A stretch of 64,000 nt of DNA, taken from the NCBI RefSeq assembly GCF_016862755.1, contig NZ_BONO01000017.1, forward strand, positions 30,291-94,290. Reading direction: 5' to 3'. This DNA comes from Cellulomonas pakistanensis. Lineage in GTDB: Bacteria > Actinomycetota > Actinomycetes > Actinomycetales > Cellulomonadaceae. Positions 1-9,400 of the stretch are shown piece by piece. The position numbers and the translations under genes were made by a program. The notes beneath the pieces are model-generated. The model did no database searches and was not told the DNA's origin. It was given only the letters and a program-made list of their open reading frames with translations. Numbering within the stretch: the stretch's first letter is position 1; each line of letters opens with the position of its first letter.

Positions 1-2322
1 CCCGACGGGCGAGACCGCGCCGCGAGCACCGACATCGGCCCCGGCTACACGCAGGGCGCGACCATGTCGATGCGGTTCACCGCCGAGGGCATGTACTGCC
101 TCGACGTGCAGACCTCCGCCACCCTCGCCGGCGCGGGCACGGCGTCCACCAGCAGCCAGCCGCTGCGGATCGCCGTCGGCCCGACCATCCCCGCCGACGC
201 CGCCTGCGGGTCGGCGCCCGACGCCGGCGGGACCGACCCGGCGCCGGGCGGCGACCCGACGGACCCGGCCGAGCCTGCGGACCCGGCGGACCCGGCGGAC
301 CCGACGGACCCGACCGATCCTGCCGAGGGCGGGTGGGCGGACCTGCCGCTGTCCGGCCGGGAGGTGCTCTCCGTCGGCCACATGGACGTGCTGTCGACCG
401 TGACCGCGTCGTCGCTGCACGTCGACGTGCACGACGACACCACCACTCCCGCGACCGCGCACGAGGTCGAGGACGCCACGTTCTACGCCGCGCCCGGTTC
501 CTCCGTCACCAGCGCGCATCTGCAGCAGGTGTTCGGCCCCGGCGTCGACGAGGCGTGGGTGCTGCCGCAGGCCCAGGACTTCTCCCTGGTGTGGCCGGGG
601 TGGAACGTCTCGCCGTCCGGCACCCGCGTCACCTGGACCCTCGACGACGTCCGCGGACCGGGCCGGTTCGCCCTGTTCGAGAGCGGCAGCTTCGGCGCCA
701 TCCGGATGCTGCTGTCCGACTCCGGCACTCCGGGCTCGTTCTCCTACGACGAGCACGGCCACGGCTCCTGGGCCTTCACCCGCCAGGGCGTCTACTGCCT
801 GGACTCCACGTTCTCCACCGGCTCCGGCGCCGACCGGCGCGCCGACTCCGCCACCCTCCTGCTCGCCGTCGGCGACGTCGACCCCGAGCGGGTCACCGAG
901 GAGATGTGCGGCAAGACCCCCGAGGAGATCGTCGAGGGCGACGCCCGACCCGGCACCGCGCCGGACCCGGTCGCCCCGAGCGAGCTCACCGGCTCCGCGC
1001 GCGGCCCGGTGCGCGCCGCGAGCTCCACCGTCACCACCGACGGCGGCACCGTCGACGTCTTCGTCGGCACCGATCGGGCCGGCCGGTGGGCCTCGCTGTG
1101 GTGGTACTCCACGCCGCGCGACCTCGGCTGGCACCGGGTCGCGTCCGACGGGTGGGTCCGCGCCGTCCCCGTCGCCGCCACCACGGCCGGCGCGCACAAG
1201 CTCGCCGCGCTCGACCGTGACGGCGACCTGATCGGCTGGGCGCCGGTCACGGTCCGGCCCGCGTCCCAGGACCCGGGCCCCGCCCCGGTCCCGGCGCCCG
1301 ACCCGGGGCCCGGCGGGCCGCAACCCGGGGCGATCCCCGCCGGCACCGAGGTGTGCACCCCGACACCGGTCACGCGCCAGGTGTCCGCGGCCGACGCCAC
1401 GGTGGCCACCGGCGGCCACTTCGACTTCGGCTCTCAGCTCATCAACGGCGAGCTGGTCGCGCGCACCAAGGACGACGCCGGCGCCTGGCGCGACCCCGCG
1501 GGGCTCGTGCTGCACGTGTCGGAGACCGCGCGCCGCACCGTCCCGGCCGGGTTCGAGTTCCTCGGGTCGGCGGGATCGACGATCTGGGAGATCCCCGAGA
1601 CGCAGGAGGCCGGGATCCCCTGGCTGGGCTGGAACACCCAGCACCCGTCCGTGACCTCCGGTCTGAGCGGGCCGGTGACCTTCACCCTGGCGGGCGTCGA
1701 CGGACCCGGCGACCTGATCGTCTACATGGGTGGTTCGTTCGGCAGCCCGAACCAGCGGGTGTTCGACACCGTCGGCGGCCCCCGGTCCGTCTCCGTCCCG
1801 CTGAACACCCACCAGCACGCCCACTGGGTCTTCACGCAGCCCGGCGCCTACCACGTGACGATCACCCAGACCGGCACCACCACGTCCGGCCAGCGGGTCT
1901 CGGCCACCGGCGTCGTGCACGTGTTCGTCGGCTCCGGCGACCCGCGGGCGGCAGCCGCCACCACGACCGTGACCGAGTGGGTCGGACGCACGGCGTCCGG
2001 TGCCGAGTGCGCCCTGTCCGCCGACCAGCTCGCGTCCGTCACGGGCGCCACGGCGACGGCCGAGGCGCTGACCGCCCGGTCCGCCGCCCAGGTCCACGCG
2101 GCCGCGGCCGTCCTCCAGGCGGACGACCGGCACGCGTCCGAGCGCGACACCACCATCGACGTCGACCAGCAGGCGACCGGCGCCACGCCCACCTCCGTGG
2201 ACCCCGCCGGTCGCGGGGTCCTCGCCGGTGTCCTCGGGGCGCTCGCGACGCTGACGCTCGCCGGAGCCGTGACCACCGGACGCGCCTGGTGGCGCGGTCA
2301 GACCCAGGAGACCACCCGATGA
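1..2322 (+). CDS. Actinobacterial surface-anchored repeat protein (5' end outside window)
   Basis: The reading frame is open from base 1, so the gene starts upstream; 773 codons are visible. Similar segments recur and end in an H-x-H-x-x-W-x-F-T pattern followed by an aromatic strand, for example HGHGSWAFTRQGVYC and HQHAHWVFTQPGAYHV. This is typical of the choice-of-anchor M / ABC-transporter-associated wall-repeat family (TIGR03769/TIGR03773). Proline/aspartate linkers (PTDPAEPADPADP) separate the segments. A C-terminal hydrophobic helix (GVLAGVLGALATLTLAG) and a short basic tail anchor it in the membrane; I see no LPXTG motif. The family often sits beside metal ABC transporters, which would lie upstream of this window. 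The role is inferred as a surface protein. Confidence 0.8.
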   Translation, partial: PDGRDRAASTDIGPGYTQGATMSMRFTAEGMYCLDVQTSATLAGAGTASTSSQPLRIAVGPTIPADAACGSAPDAGGTDPAPGGDPTDPAEPADPADPADPTDPTDPAEGGWADLPLSGREVLSVGHMDVLSTVTASSLHVDVHDDTTTPATAHEVEDATFYAAPGSSVTSAHLQQVFGPGVDEAWVLPQAQDFSLVWPGWNVSPSGTRVTWTLDDVRGPGRFALFESGSFGAIRMLLSDSGTPGSFSYDEHGHGSWAFTRQGVYCLDSTFSTGSGADRRADSATLLLAVGDVDPERVTEEMCGKTPEEIVEGDARPGTAPDPVAPSELTGSARGPVRAASSTVTTDGGTVDVFVGTDRAGRWASLWWYSTPRDLGWHRVASDGWVRAVPVAATTAGAHKLAALDRDGDLIGWAPVTVRPASQDPGPAPVPAPDPGPGGPQPGAIPAGTEVCTPTPVTRQVSAADATVATGGHFDFGSQLINGELVARTKDDAGAWRDPAGLVLHVSETARRTVPAGFEFLGSAGSTIWEIPETQEAGIPWLGWNTQHPSVTSGLSGPVTFTLAGVDGPGDLIVYMGGSFGSPNQRVFDTVGGPRSVSVPLNTHQHAHWVFTQPGAYHVTITQTGTTTSGQRVSATGVVHVFVGSGDPRAAAATTTVTEWVGRTASGAECALSADQLASVTGATATAEALTARSAAQVHAAAAVLQADDRHASERDTTIDVDQQATGATPTSVDPAGRGVLAGVLGALATLTLAGAVTTGRAWWRGQTQETTR

Positions 2323-3137
2323 CGACCCCCCGCCCCACCGCGCCGCGTGCGACCACGGGACGCCGGTGGCTCGGCCCCGCCACCGCCGCCCTCGTCGTGG
2401 CCGGCCTCGGCCTCGGCGGGGCCGCCGTCGCCACCGCCGCGGCCGGCACCACCGGCGAGCCCGCCGGCGCGCCGGCGCCCGGTGCGACGTCCCGGCCCGC
2501 CGAGCCCGCGCCCGACCGCACCCCGCGACCTGCTCCGAGCCGCACACCCACGCCCGACGCGACGGCCGTCGCGGTCGCCGAGCTGGTCGACGCCGCGTGG
2601 CTCGCCCGCACCTCGGACGCCTCCGGAGTGCCCGCCACGGCGCTCGCCGCGTACGCCGGCGCCGCGCTGCGGACCGCCGAGGAGCAGCCGGGGTGCCACC
2701 TCGGGTGGAACACCCTCGCCGCGATCGGCGAGGTCGAGTCCGCGCACGGCACCGCCGGCGGCAGCGCCCTGGACGCCGCCGGCCTCGCCTCCCCGCCGAT
2801 CCTCGGGCTGCCGCTGAACGGGTCCCCCGGCCGCGCCGCCGTCGCCGACTCGGACGGCGGCGCCCTCGACGGCGACACCCGGTGGGACCGGGCCGTCGGC
2901 CCGATGCAGTTCATCCCGCAGTCCTGGGCCGCCTGGGCGGCCGACGGCGACGGCGACGGCGTCAGCGACCCGCAGAACGTCCACGACGCCGCCCTGGCCG
3001 CCGCGCGCTACCTGTGCGACTCCGGCGACCTCGCCGACCCCGACACCTGGATCGCCGCGGTCGCCGCGTACAACGACGACCTCGCGTACAACAACGCGGT
3101 CGCGGACGTCGCGGACCGGTTCGCCGGGCTCGGCTGA
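2319..3137 (+). CDS. Secreted lytic murein transglycosylase
   Basis: The ATG at 2319 overlaps the previous stop (ATGA), so the two genes are translationally coupled. The 272-residue product starts with an N-terminal signal/anchor helix (ALVVAGLGLGGAAVATAAA) and a Pro/Ala/Thr linker. The catalytic domain covers roughly residues 85-270. The motifs AIGEVESAHG (Glu is the likely general acid), GPMQFIPQSW and AAARYLC fit the MltB-like family of soluble lytic transglycosylases, which cleave the MurNAc-GlcNAc bond of peptidoglycan. Coupling to a surface-anchored protein suggests local wall remodelling for display, which is inference. Confidence 0.85.
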   Translation: MTTPRPTAPRATTGRRWLGPATAALVVAGLGLGGAAVATAAAGTTGEPAGAPAPGATSRPAEPAPDRTPRPAPSRTPTPDATAVAVAELVDAAWLARTSDASGVPATALAAYAGAALRTAEEQPGCHLGWNTLAAIGEVESAHGTAGGSALDAAGLASPPILGLPLNGSPGRAAVADSDGGALDGDTRWDRAVGPMQFIPQSWAAWAADGDGDGVSDPQNVHDAALAAARYLCDSGDLADPDTWIAAVAAYNDDLAYNNAVADVADRFAGLG

Positions 3138-3152
3138 CCCCCCGATCCCGGT

Positions 3153-3193
3153 GCGGCGGGCCATTCAGCTGGCTCGTCGCACCGGCCCGCCGC
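3153..3193 (+). terminator. GC-rich hairpin after lytic transglycosylase
   Basis: A perfect 10-bp inverted repeat (GCGGCGGGCC at 3153-3162, GGCCCGCCGC at 3184-3193) lies 16 bases after the stop codon, with a 21-base loop. There is no U tract, as is common for actinobacterial terminators. Confidence 0.5.
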
Positions 3194-3317
3194 GGGACAC
3201 CCCGATCACCGCAGCGCTGCGGACGCCTCGCCGAGACAGGGACGTGGCGCCGTCCACCTCGACGCACTCGGGAACACGGGCCCCTGGACATCCAGCAGAC
3301 TGATCGGCTGGGGCGCG

Positions 3318-3629
3318 GTGTGGGGGCCGGTCGTGCTCCTGGTCCGGTACCTGACGGTCGCAGGACTGGGCGCCCTGTACTACCCCGAGAGCCTCGGCTA
3401 CCTCCTCTTCTCCGTGCCGGTCGTGGTGGTCTCCGGCGCGGTGGTCGGCGTGCTGTGCGGTGCCGTGGCCGCTGCCGTCGCGCCGTTGGCTCGGCGCGGC
3501 CGCTCGGCAGACGTCGCGCTGCTCCGGTGCGCGGCGCTCTACGTCGTCGCCGTGACGGTCGTGCTCCTGGCCTTCGCCCTCGAGCGCCGGAGGGCCGAGC
3601 GCGCGCGGACGCCGGGGGCCGTGCGGTGA
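3318..3629 (+). CDS. Small hypothetical membrane protein
   Basis: A 103-residue product from a GTG start. Three hydrophobic stretches are visible, at about residues 3-20, 27-55 and 68-85, followed by an Arg-rich tail (ERRRAERARTPG). I do not recognise the family. The frame stays open upstream of 3318 but has no ATG or GTG close by, and no clear ribosome binding site precedes the GTG. The start is therefore uncertain and the gene itself is only moderately supported. Confidence 0.45.
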   Translation: MWGPVVLLVRYLTVAGLGALYYPESLGYLLFSVPVVVVSGAVVGVLCGAVAAAVAPLARRGRSADVALLRCAALYVVAVTVVLLAFALERRRAERARTPGAVR

Positions 3630-3821
3630 GGGTCCTGGCGGGCACGGAGCGCCGCGGGCCGGGACCGGTCCGCGGCGCTCTGCCGTGCCGGAGCGGTCGG
3701 CAGGCGCACGGTCGACCGCGGCCGACCCCGACCGGTCGGTAGGATCTCCCGGCAACGCTGCGGACGCCCGCCGGCGGGGCCCCAGGGACGTCCGAACCGC
3801 GGAAAGGCGGCGCAGCAGGCC

Positions 3822-5045
3822 GTGTACTCGCTCCTCCTGACGATCGTCTACGTCGCCTTCATCAGCCTCGGGCTGCCCGACTCCCTGGTCGGGTCCGGGT
3901 GGCCCGTGATGCACGAGGACCTCGGTGTCCCGCTGGCCTTCGCCGGGATCCTGACGATGATCATCTCGGTCGGGACGATCGTCTCCAGCCTCGCGTCCGA
4001 CCGCCTCACCCGCCGGTTCGGGGCCGGGCTGGTCACCGCCGTCAGCGTCGGGATGACGGCGGCCGCGCTCGTCGGCTTCTCGCTGTCCGGGTCCTTCTGG
4101 CTGCTCTGCCTGTGGGCGATCCCGTACGGCCTCGGGGCGGGCGCGGTCGACGCGGCCCTCAACAACTACGTCGCCCTGCACTACGCCGCCCGCCACATGA
4201 ACTGGCTGCACAGCTTCTGGGGCGTGGGCGCGTCGATCAGCCCGTTCATCATGAGCTACGCCCTCGGCACCCGGCTGGGGTGGTCGGGTGCCTACGGGAT
4301 CGTCGGCGGGATCCAGATCGCCCTGACGGTCGTGCTGCTCGTGAGCCTGCCGCTCTGGGGCCGGGTCAACCCCGTCCGCGCCGTGGAGCCCACCGAGGGC
4401 GGCGCCGACGACCCGTCGACCGGCAGGACGCACGTCCCGCTCGCGCGGGCGCTGCGCATCCCGGGCGTGCTGCTGATCCTCACGGCCTTCTTCGCGTACT
4501 GCGCGCTCGAGAGCACCGCGATCCTCTGGGCCTCGACGTACCTCGTCACCGACCGCGGCGTCGACACCGCCACCGCGGCGGCGTTCGGCTCCCTGTTCCT
4601 GCTGGGCATCACCGGCGGGCGGTTCCTGGCCGGGTTCGTCGCCGACCGCATCGGTGACACGCTGCTGATCCGCGGCGGCTTCGCGACCGTCGCGGTGGGC
4701 GTCGTGCTCATCGCGCTCCCGGTCGGGACCGACGTGCTCGCGCTCGCCGGCCTCGTCGTGGCCGGGCTCGGCTGCGCGCCGATCTACCCGGCGATCATCC
4801 ACTCGACGCCCGTCAACTTCGGCCGGAGCAGCTCGCAGGCGATCATCGGCATCCAGATGGCGGCGGCGTACACGGGCTCGACGCTCGCCCCGCCCCTGTT
4901 CGGGCTGCTGTCGGCCTGGGCGGGCACGTGGATCTTCCCGCTGTTCGCCGCCGTGCTCGTCGCGCTCGGCCTGGTCATGTCCGAGCGGCTGAACCGGCTC
5001 GTCGCGCGCCGGGTGCCGAGCGAGGCCGGGGCCGCCGCGGTCTGA
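3822..5045 (+). CDS. MFS transporter, sugar-type
   Basis: A 407-residue product with about twelve hydrophobic segments and a central loop near residues 185-205, the usual MFS length. The A-loop-like DRLTRRFG after helix 2 and the second-half DRIGD fit the superfamily. The motifs NNYVALHY and MNWLHSFWGVGASISP resemble the fucose/hexose-type MFS members (FucP/BSC6-like), so a sugar or sugar acid is the most likely cargo; substrate is inference. GTG start at 3822, with a purine-rich GGAAAGG at 3801-3807. A TAGGAT at 3740-3745 could be a -10 box. Confidence 0.8.
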   Translation: MYSLLLTIVYVAFISLGLPDSLVGSGWPVMHEDLGVPLAFAGILTMIISVGTIVSSLASDRLTRRFGAGLVTAVSVGMTAAALVGFSLSGSFWLLCLWAIPYGLGAGAVDAALNNYVALHYAARHMNWLHSFWGVGASISPFIMSYALGTRLGWSGAYGIVGGIQIALTVVLLVSLPLWGRVNPVRAVEPTEGGADDPSTGRTHVPLARALRIPGVLLILTAFFAYCALESTAILWASTYLVTDRGVDTATAAAFGSLFLLGITGGRFLAGFVADRIGDTLLIRGGFATVAVGVVLIALPVGTDVLALAGLVVAGLGCAPIYPAIIHSTPVNFGRSSSQAIIGIQMAAAYTGSTLAPPLFGLLSAWAGTWIFPLFAAVLVALGLVMSERLNRLVARRVPSEAGAAAV

Positions 5046-5070
5046 CGTCGCGTGACCTGGGCGCCGCGCC

Positions 5071-6165
5071 TCAGCGGCCCCGCCGCACCTCCAGGGCGCG
5101 CCGCACGCCCCACGCGTACTCGGCCGGCCGCTCCCAGGCCGCGAAGTGCCCGCCCTCGGCGTGCTCCCGCCAGTCGGCCACCGCGAAGAACCGCTCGGCG
5201 AACCGCCGCGGCGCGTTGACCAGGTCCCGGGCGAACACCGTGAACACCGTCGGCGCGTCGATCCGGGGCCAGTCCTCGGCGCCGCCCGCGGCGTACGGGG
5301 TGAACGAGGTGCCGATCGTGCCGGTCAGCCAGTAGGCGCTCACCCAGGTCAGCGCCTCGTCGGCCGTGAAGGCGCGGGACAGGTCGCCGTCCGAGTCGGT
5401 CCAGCGCACGAGCTTCTCGACGATCCAGGCCGCGAGGCCCGCGGGGGAGTCGCCCAGCCCGACGGCGAGCGTGCCCGGCCGGGTCGCCTGCTCGTGCATG
5501 TAGCCGCCCTCCTCCGCCTGCCAGCGGTGCCCGCGGGCGACGTAGGCGCGCTCCTCGTCGTCGAGGTCCTCGGGGAGGCCGGCGAGGAAGTGGTACTGCG
5601 AGACGTCCGTGAGGTGCAGCGCGGTCACGGCCTCCGGGTCCCGGGCCGCGAGGGCTTCGGCCACGTCGCAGCCCACGTCGCCCGCGGACACCACGTACCG
5701 CGGGAACCCGAGCTCCCGCATAGCCGCGGCGACGGCGTCGGCCATGCCCGTCGACGACAGGCCGCCGGCGGGGATCGGCGCCGCGAACGGGAAGCCGGGC
5801 AGCGCGGGGACCACGACGGTCACGTCGTCGAGGAGGTCGAGGACGCGCTCGAACCGCAGCACCGAGTCGGGCCAGCCGTGCAGGAGGAGGACGACCGGCG
5901 TGTCCGGGTCCGCCCGGCGCACGATCGCGCGCACCGGGACGGGCGCGGCCTCGGTCTCGACCCAGGGGTACGCGGCGATGCGGTCCTCCTGGGCGCGCCA
6001 GTCGAACCGCGCCCGCCAGTGCTCGAGCAGGTCGGCGAGCAGGGCGGGGTCCACGCCCGCCGGGCGGTCGAGCGCCCCGGTACCGACCAGCCGCGTGCGC
6101 GCCAGCCGGTCGGACAGGTCCTGGAGCCGGTCCGGGTCGACCCGGACGAAGGCGTTCGCGCGCAT
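5071..6165 (-). CDS. Epoxide hydrolase family alpha/beta hydrolase
   Basis: A 364-residue product. The N-terminal region (residues 1-85) resembles the epoxide hydrolase N-terminal domain and is followed by an alpha/beta hydrolase core. HGWPDS supplies the oxyanion-hole loop. The nucleophile is probably D163 in AGDVG, where the family usually has GGDWG. The catalytic His is probably in EGGHFAAWE near the C terminus. It should open epoxides to diols in the cytoplasm. The ATG is preceded by GAGAGGA. The gene is convergent with the MFS gene and divergent from the lectin-repeat gene. Confidence 0.85.
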   Translation of the reverse strand: MRANAFVRVDPDRLQDLSDRLARTRLVGTGALDRPAGVDPALLADLLEHWRARFDWRAQEDRIAAYPWVETEAAPVPVRAIVRRADPDTPVVLLLHGWPDSVLRFERVLDLLDDVTVVVPALPGFPFAAPIPAGGLSSTGMADAVAAAMRELGFPRYVVSAGDVGCDVAEALAARDPEAVTALHLTDVSQYHFLAGLPEDLDDEERAYVARGHRWQAEEGGYMHEQATRPGTLAVGLGDSPAGLAAWIVEKLVRWTDSDGDLSRAFTADEALTWVSAYWLTGTIGTSFTPYAAGGAEDWPRIDAPTVFTVFARDLVNAPRRFAERFFAVADWREHAEGGHFAAWERPAEYAWGVRRALEVRRGR

Positions 6166-6406
6166 CGAGGTCCTCTCGGGGACGAGCCGTTCGGTGAGCC
6201 GTCACCACCCTGGCACCGGGGTCCGACACCGGCCCGGCCGCGGCCGGGCTGCATGCTCCGTCCGCCTACCACGCGTGCCTGGGTGCTACCACCTGAGGTG
6301 CCCGCGATCACCCTCAGGAGTGGTCAACCCCGGCACCCCGTCACCCGATGACACGTCCGCACGGGTGAGGAACGCCCCTGCTCCCTCCATCGACGCAAGG
6401 ACAGCG

Positions 6407-9400
6407 ATGCGCTTCCTCCCCCCGCAGCGGCACCGGCTCGCCCCCGCCGCCCCTCGCGCCGCCCGCCACCGCGGCGCCCCGGACCGCCGCTGGCAGGTCC
6501 TGGCCCTGGTGCTCGCCGTGGCCACCGTCGCCGTGTCGGCCCTCGGCGTGGGCCGCCCGTCGGTCGCCGAGGCCGCAGGCACCGGCACCGTGCTGCTCCA
6601 GGACGACTTCATGTCGGCCACCACCGTCGCGTCCAGCTACGTCGTCGGCGGCACGAACTTCACGCCGTGCCTCACGGCCGGGTCGAACGCCGGCAGCCGG
6701 CCGATCCCGGGCTGCGGTGGCACCGCCGACGCGAACGGCGCCGGCGCGCTGCGGCTGACCGCGAACGTCAACAACCAGTCCGGCTTCCTGCTGTACGACA
6801 AGGCCCTCCCGACCAAGGCCGGCCTGGACATCACGTTCAACGAGTACCAGTACGGCGGGACGCTGGCCGACGGCATCACGTTCTTCCTCACGGACGGCGC
6901 GTACACGCTCGACCGGGCCGGCGCCTTCGGCGGGTCGCTCGGCTACCACCACCAGGCGACCGGTTCCGATGGCGTCGCGAACGCCCTGCTCGGCATCGGC
7001 CTCGACGTCTACGGCAACTACACCGTCGAGACCAACGACGTCGCCACCTGCGGCACGACCTACCGCAACACGCAGCTGCAGAAGAACACCGTCGCCGTGC
7101 GCGGACCGGGCAACGGGAAGACCGGCTACTGCCTCCTCGGTCCGGTGGCCCCGGCCGCCGAGCTCGCCACGCGCAACGGCAGCGCCCGGCCGACGCCGGT
7201 CCCGGTGCGCATCGTCGTCGACCCGCCGAGCAACCCGTCGCCGCGCGTCACCATCTACCTGGGCGACCGCGAGGTCACGTCGGTCCCGCAGCCCGCCAAG
7301 CTCGCCACCACGCCCACCTTCAAGTTCGGCTGGGGCGCCTCGACCGGCGGCCAGAACGACTTCCACGAGATCAACTTCCTCCGCGTCGAGTCGGTCAACC
7401 CGATCCGGTCGGACCTGGCGCTGGCCGCGACCGCGACCCCGGTGTCGAGCGACGACACCGCGTCGGTCACGCTGACCGCCCGCACCGACGCCGCGTCGGG
7501 CCCGGTCCCGGCGAACGAGCCGGTCGTCCTGCAGTCGACCGCCCCCGCGGGCACGCGCTTCGGCACCCCGGCCGGCGCCGGCTGGGACTGCTCCGCGAGC
7601 ACCCAGTCGCAGCTGTCCTGCACGCGGATCTCGGCGACCGCGGTCGACCCGGCGACGGCACTGCCCGCGGTGACCGCGCCGATCCTGCGGACGTCCGCCG
7701 GCTCGAGCGGCACGTCGACCCTCTCCGCGACGCTGTCCAGCGTGAACGACGACGCCACCCTGCTGGCGAACAACACCGCGGCGCTCGAGCTCCGGTGGAA
7801 CCCCCGCGTCGCCGCGGTCTCCGCCGCCGACGTCGTCGCCTCGGCCACGCCGGCGGACGTGACGATCGACCCGACGATCGTCGGCACCGGGCCGTTCACG
7901 GTCGAGGTCGTCGGCAACACGACGCCGGGCGTCGGCAGCACCTCCGTGGTCGACGGCCGGCTCGTCGTGCGGCCGGTCGCCGGCGCGAGCGGCACGATCC
8001 GCTCCACCTACCGGGTCACCGACGCGGCGGGCGGCGTGAGCAACACCGCGGACGTCACCCTGCGCGTCGCCCCGACCACCCCCGGCGGCGAGCTCGAGAC
8101 GACCGCCGGCGTCACCGGCACCGCGACGCTCGGCGCGCCGACCGGCACCGGCCCGTTCACGGCGACGGTGCTCGCGTTCGGCGGCGTGCTCGCGGACGCC
8201 ACGGTCGTCATGTCCGGCGGCCGGCCCGTCGTCACCGCCGTGCCCGCCCCGGGCGCGAGCGGCCTGACCACGATCACCTACCGCGTCGCGGACGCGACCG
8301 GCGTGCTGAGCGCGGTCGCGACCGTCGACGTCACCGTCCGCCCGGTCGCGGGCGACGACTCCGTCGAGGCGATCCTGGACGCGGACGGCGCGGCGACCGC
8401 CACGACGCAGCTCCCGGTCGGCGACGGCACCGGCCCGTTCACCTACGCACTCGTCGGCGACGGCGACCTGGACGGCGCGCAGGCCACGCTGACCGAGGAC
8501 GGCGCGCTGTCGGTCGTCGCCTCGACCGGCGTCAGCGGGACGTACCCGGTCCGCTACACCGTCACCGACGGCGGCGGCACCAGCGACGAGGCCACGGTCG
8601 ACGTCGCGATCCGACCGTACCTCGGCTCGGTCCCGGCCGTCGACGGCACCGCCGACGCCCCGGCCACCTCGGCCGCGCCGGCCACCCACGGCGTCGTCGG
8701 GTTCGACGCGTCGCAGCCGGCCGGCACCGCGGTCTTCGTCGCCGCCGACGGCGCCGTCACGCTCGACCCGCAGGGCCGCAGCGGCACGTTCGACGTCACC
8801 CTCGTGGGCCACGACGCGGACGGCCAGGACACCGTCGAGCGGATCGTCACCTTCGTGGTCGACCCGGTCGCGGCGACCGTGGACGGCGAGGCCACCGCCT
8901 CGGCCACCCCGGCCGCCACCGTCCTCACCCCGGCCGCGCCGACCGGCACCGGGCCGTTCACGCTGGCGATCGCCTCCGGCCTCGCGCCGGCGCTCGGCAC
9001 CGCGACGGTCGACGAGGACGGCACCGGCGTGGCGATCACGCCGGCCCCGGGCGTCTCCGGCGTCCTGGTCGCCGAGTACGTGGTCACGGACGCCTCGGGG
9101 CTCACGAGCGCCCCGGTCCGGGCCGAGCTGCGCGTGCGCCCGGCGGTCGACGGCGCGGCCGCGCACGTCGCGTCCGGCGCCACCGCCGGCGTCACGCTGC
9201 CGACGCCGACCGGCACCGGCCCGTTCGCGTGGACCCTGGTCTCGGCCGGGCCCGCGCAGGCCGGCTCCGTGCAGGTCGCCGACGGCGTCGCGACGGTCAC
9301 GGCGGCGCGCCGCTACTCGGGCCCGCTCGAGGTCCGGTACACCGTGACCGACGCGGCCGGCCTGGTCTCGGACGTGGCGGTCCTGGCCGTCACGGTCGAC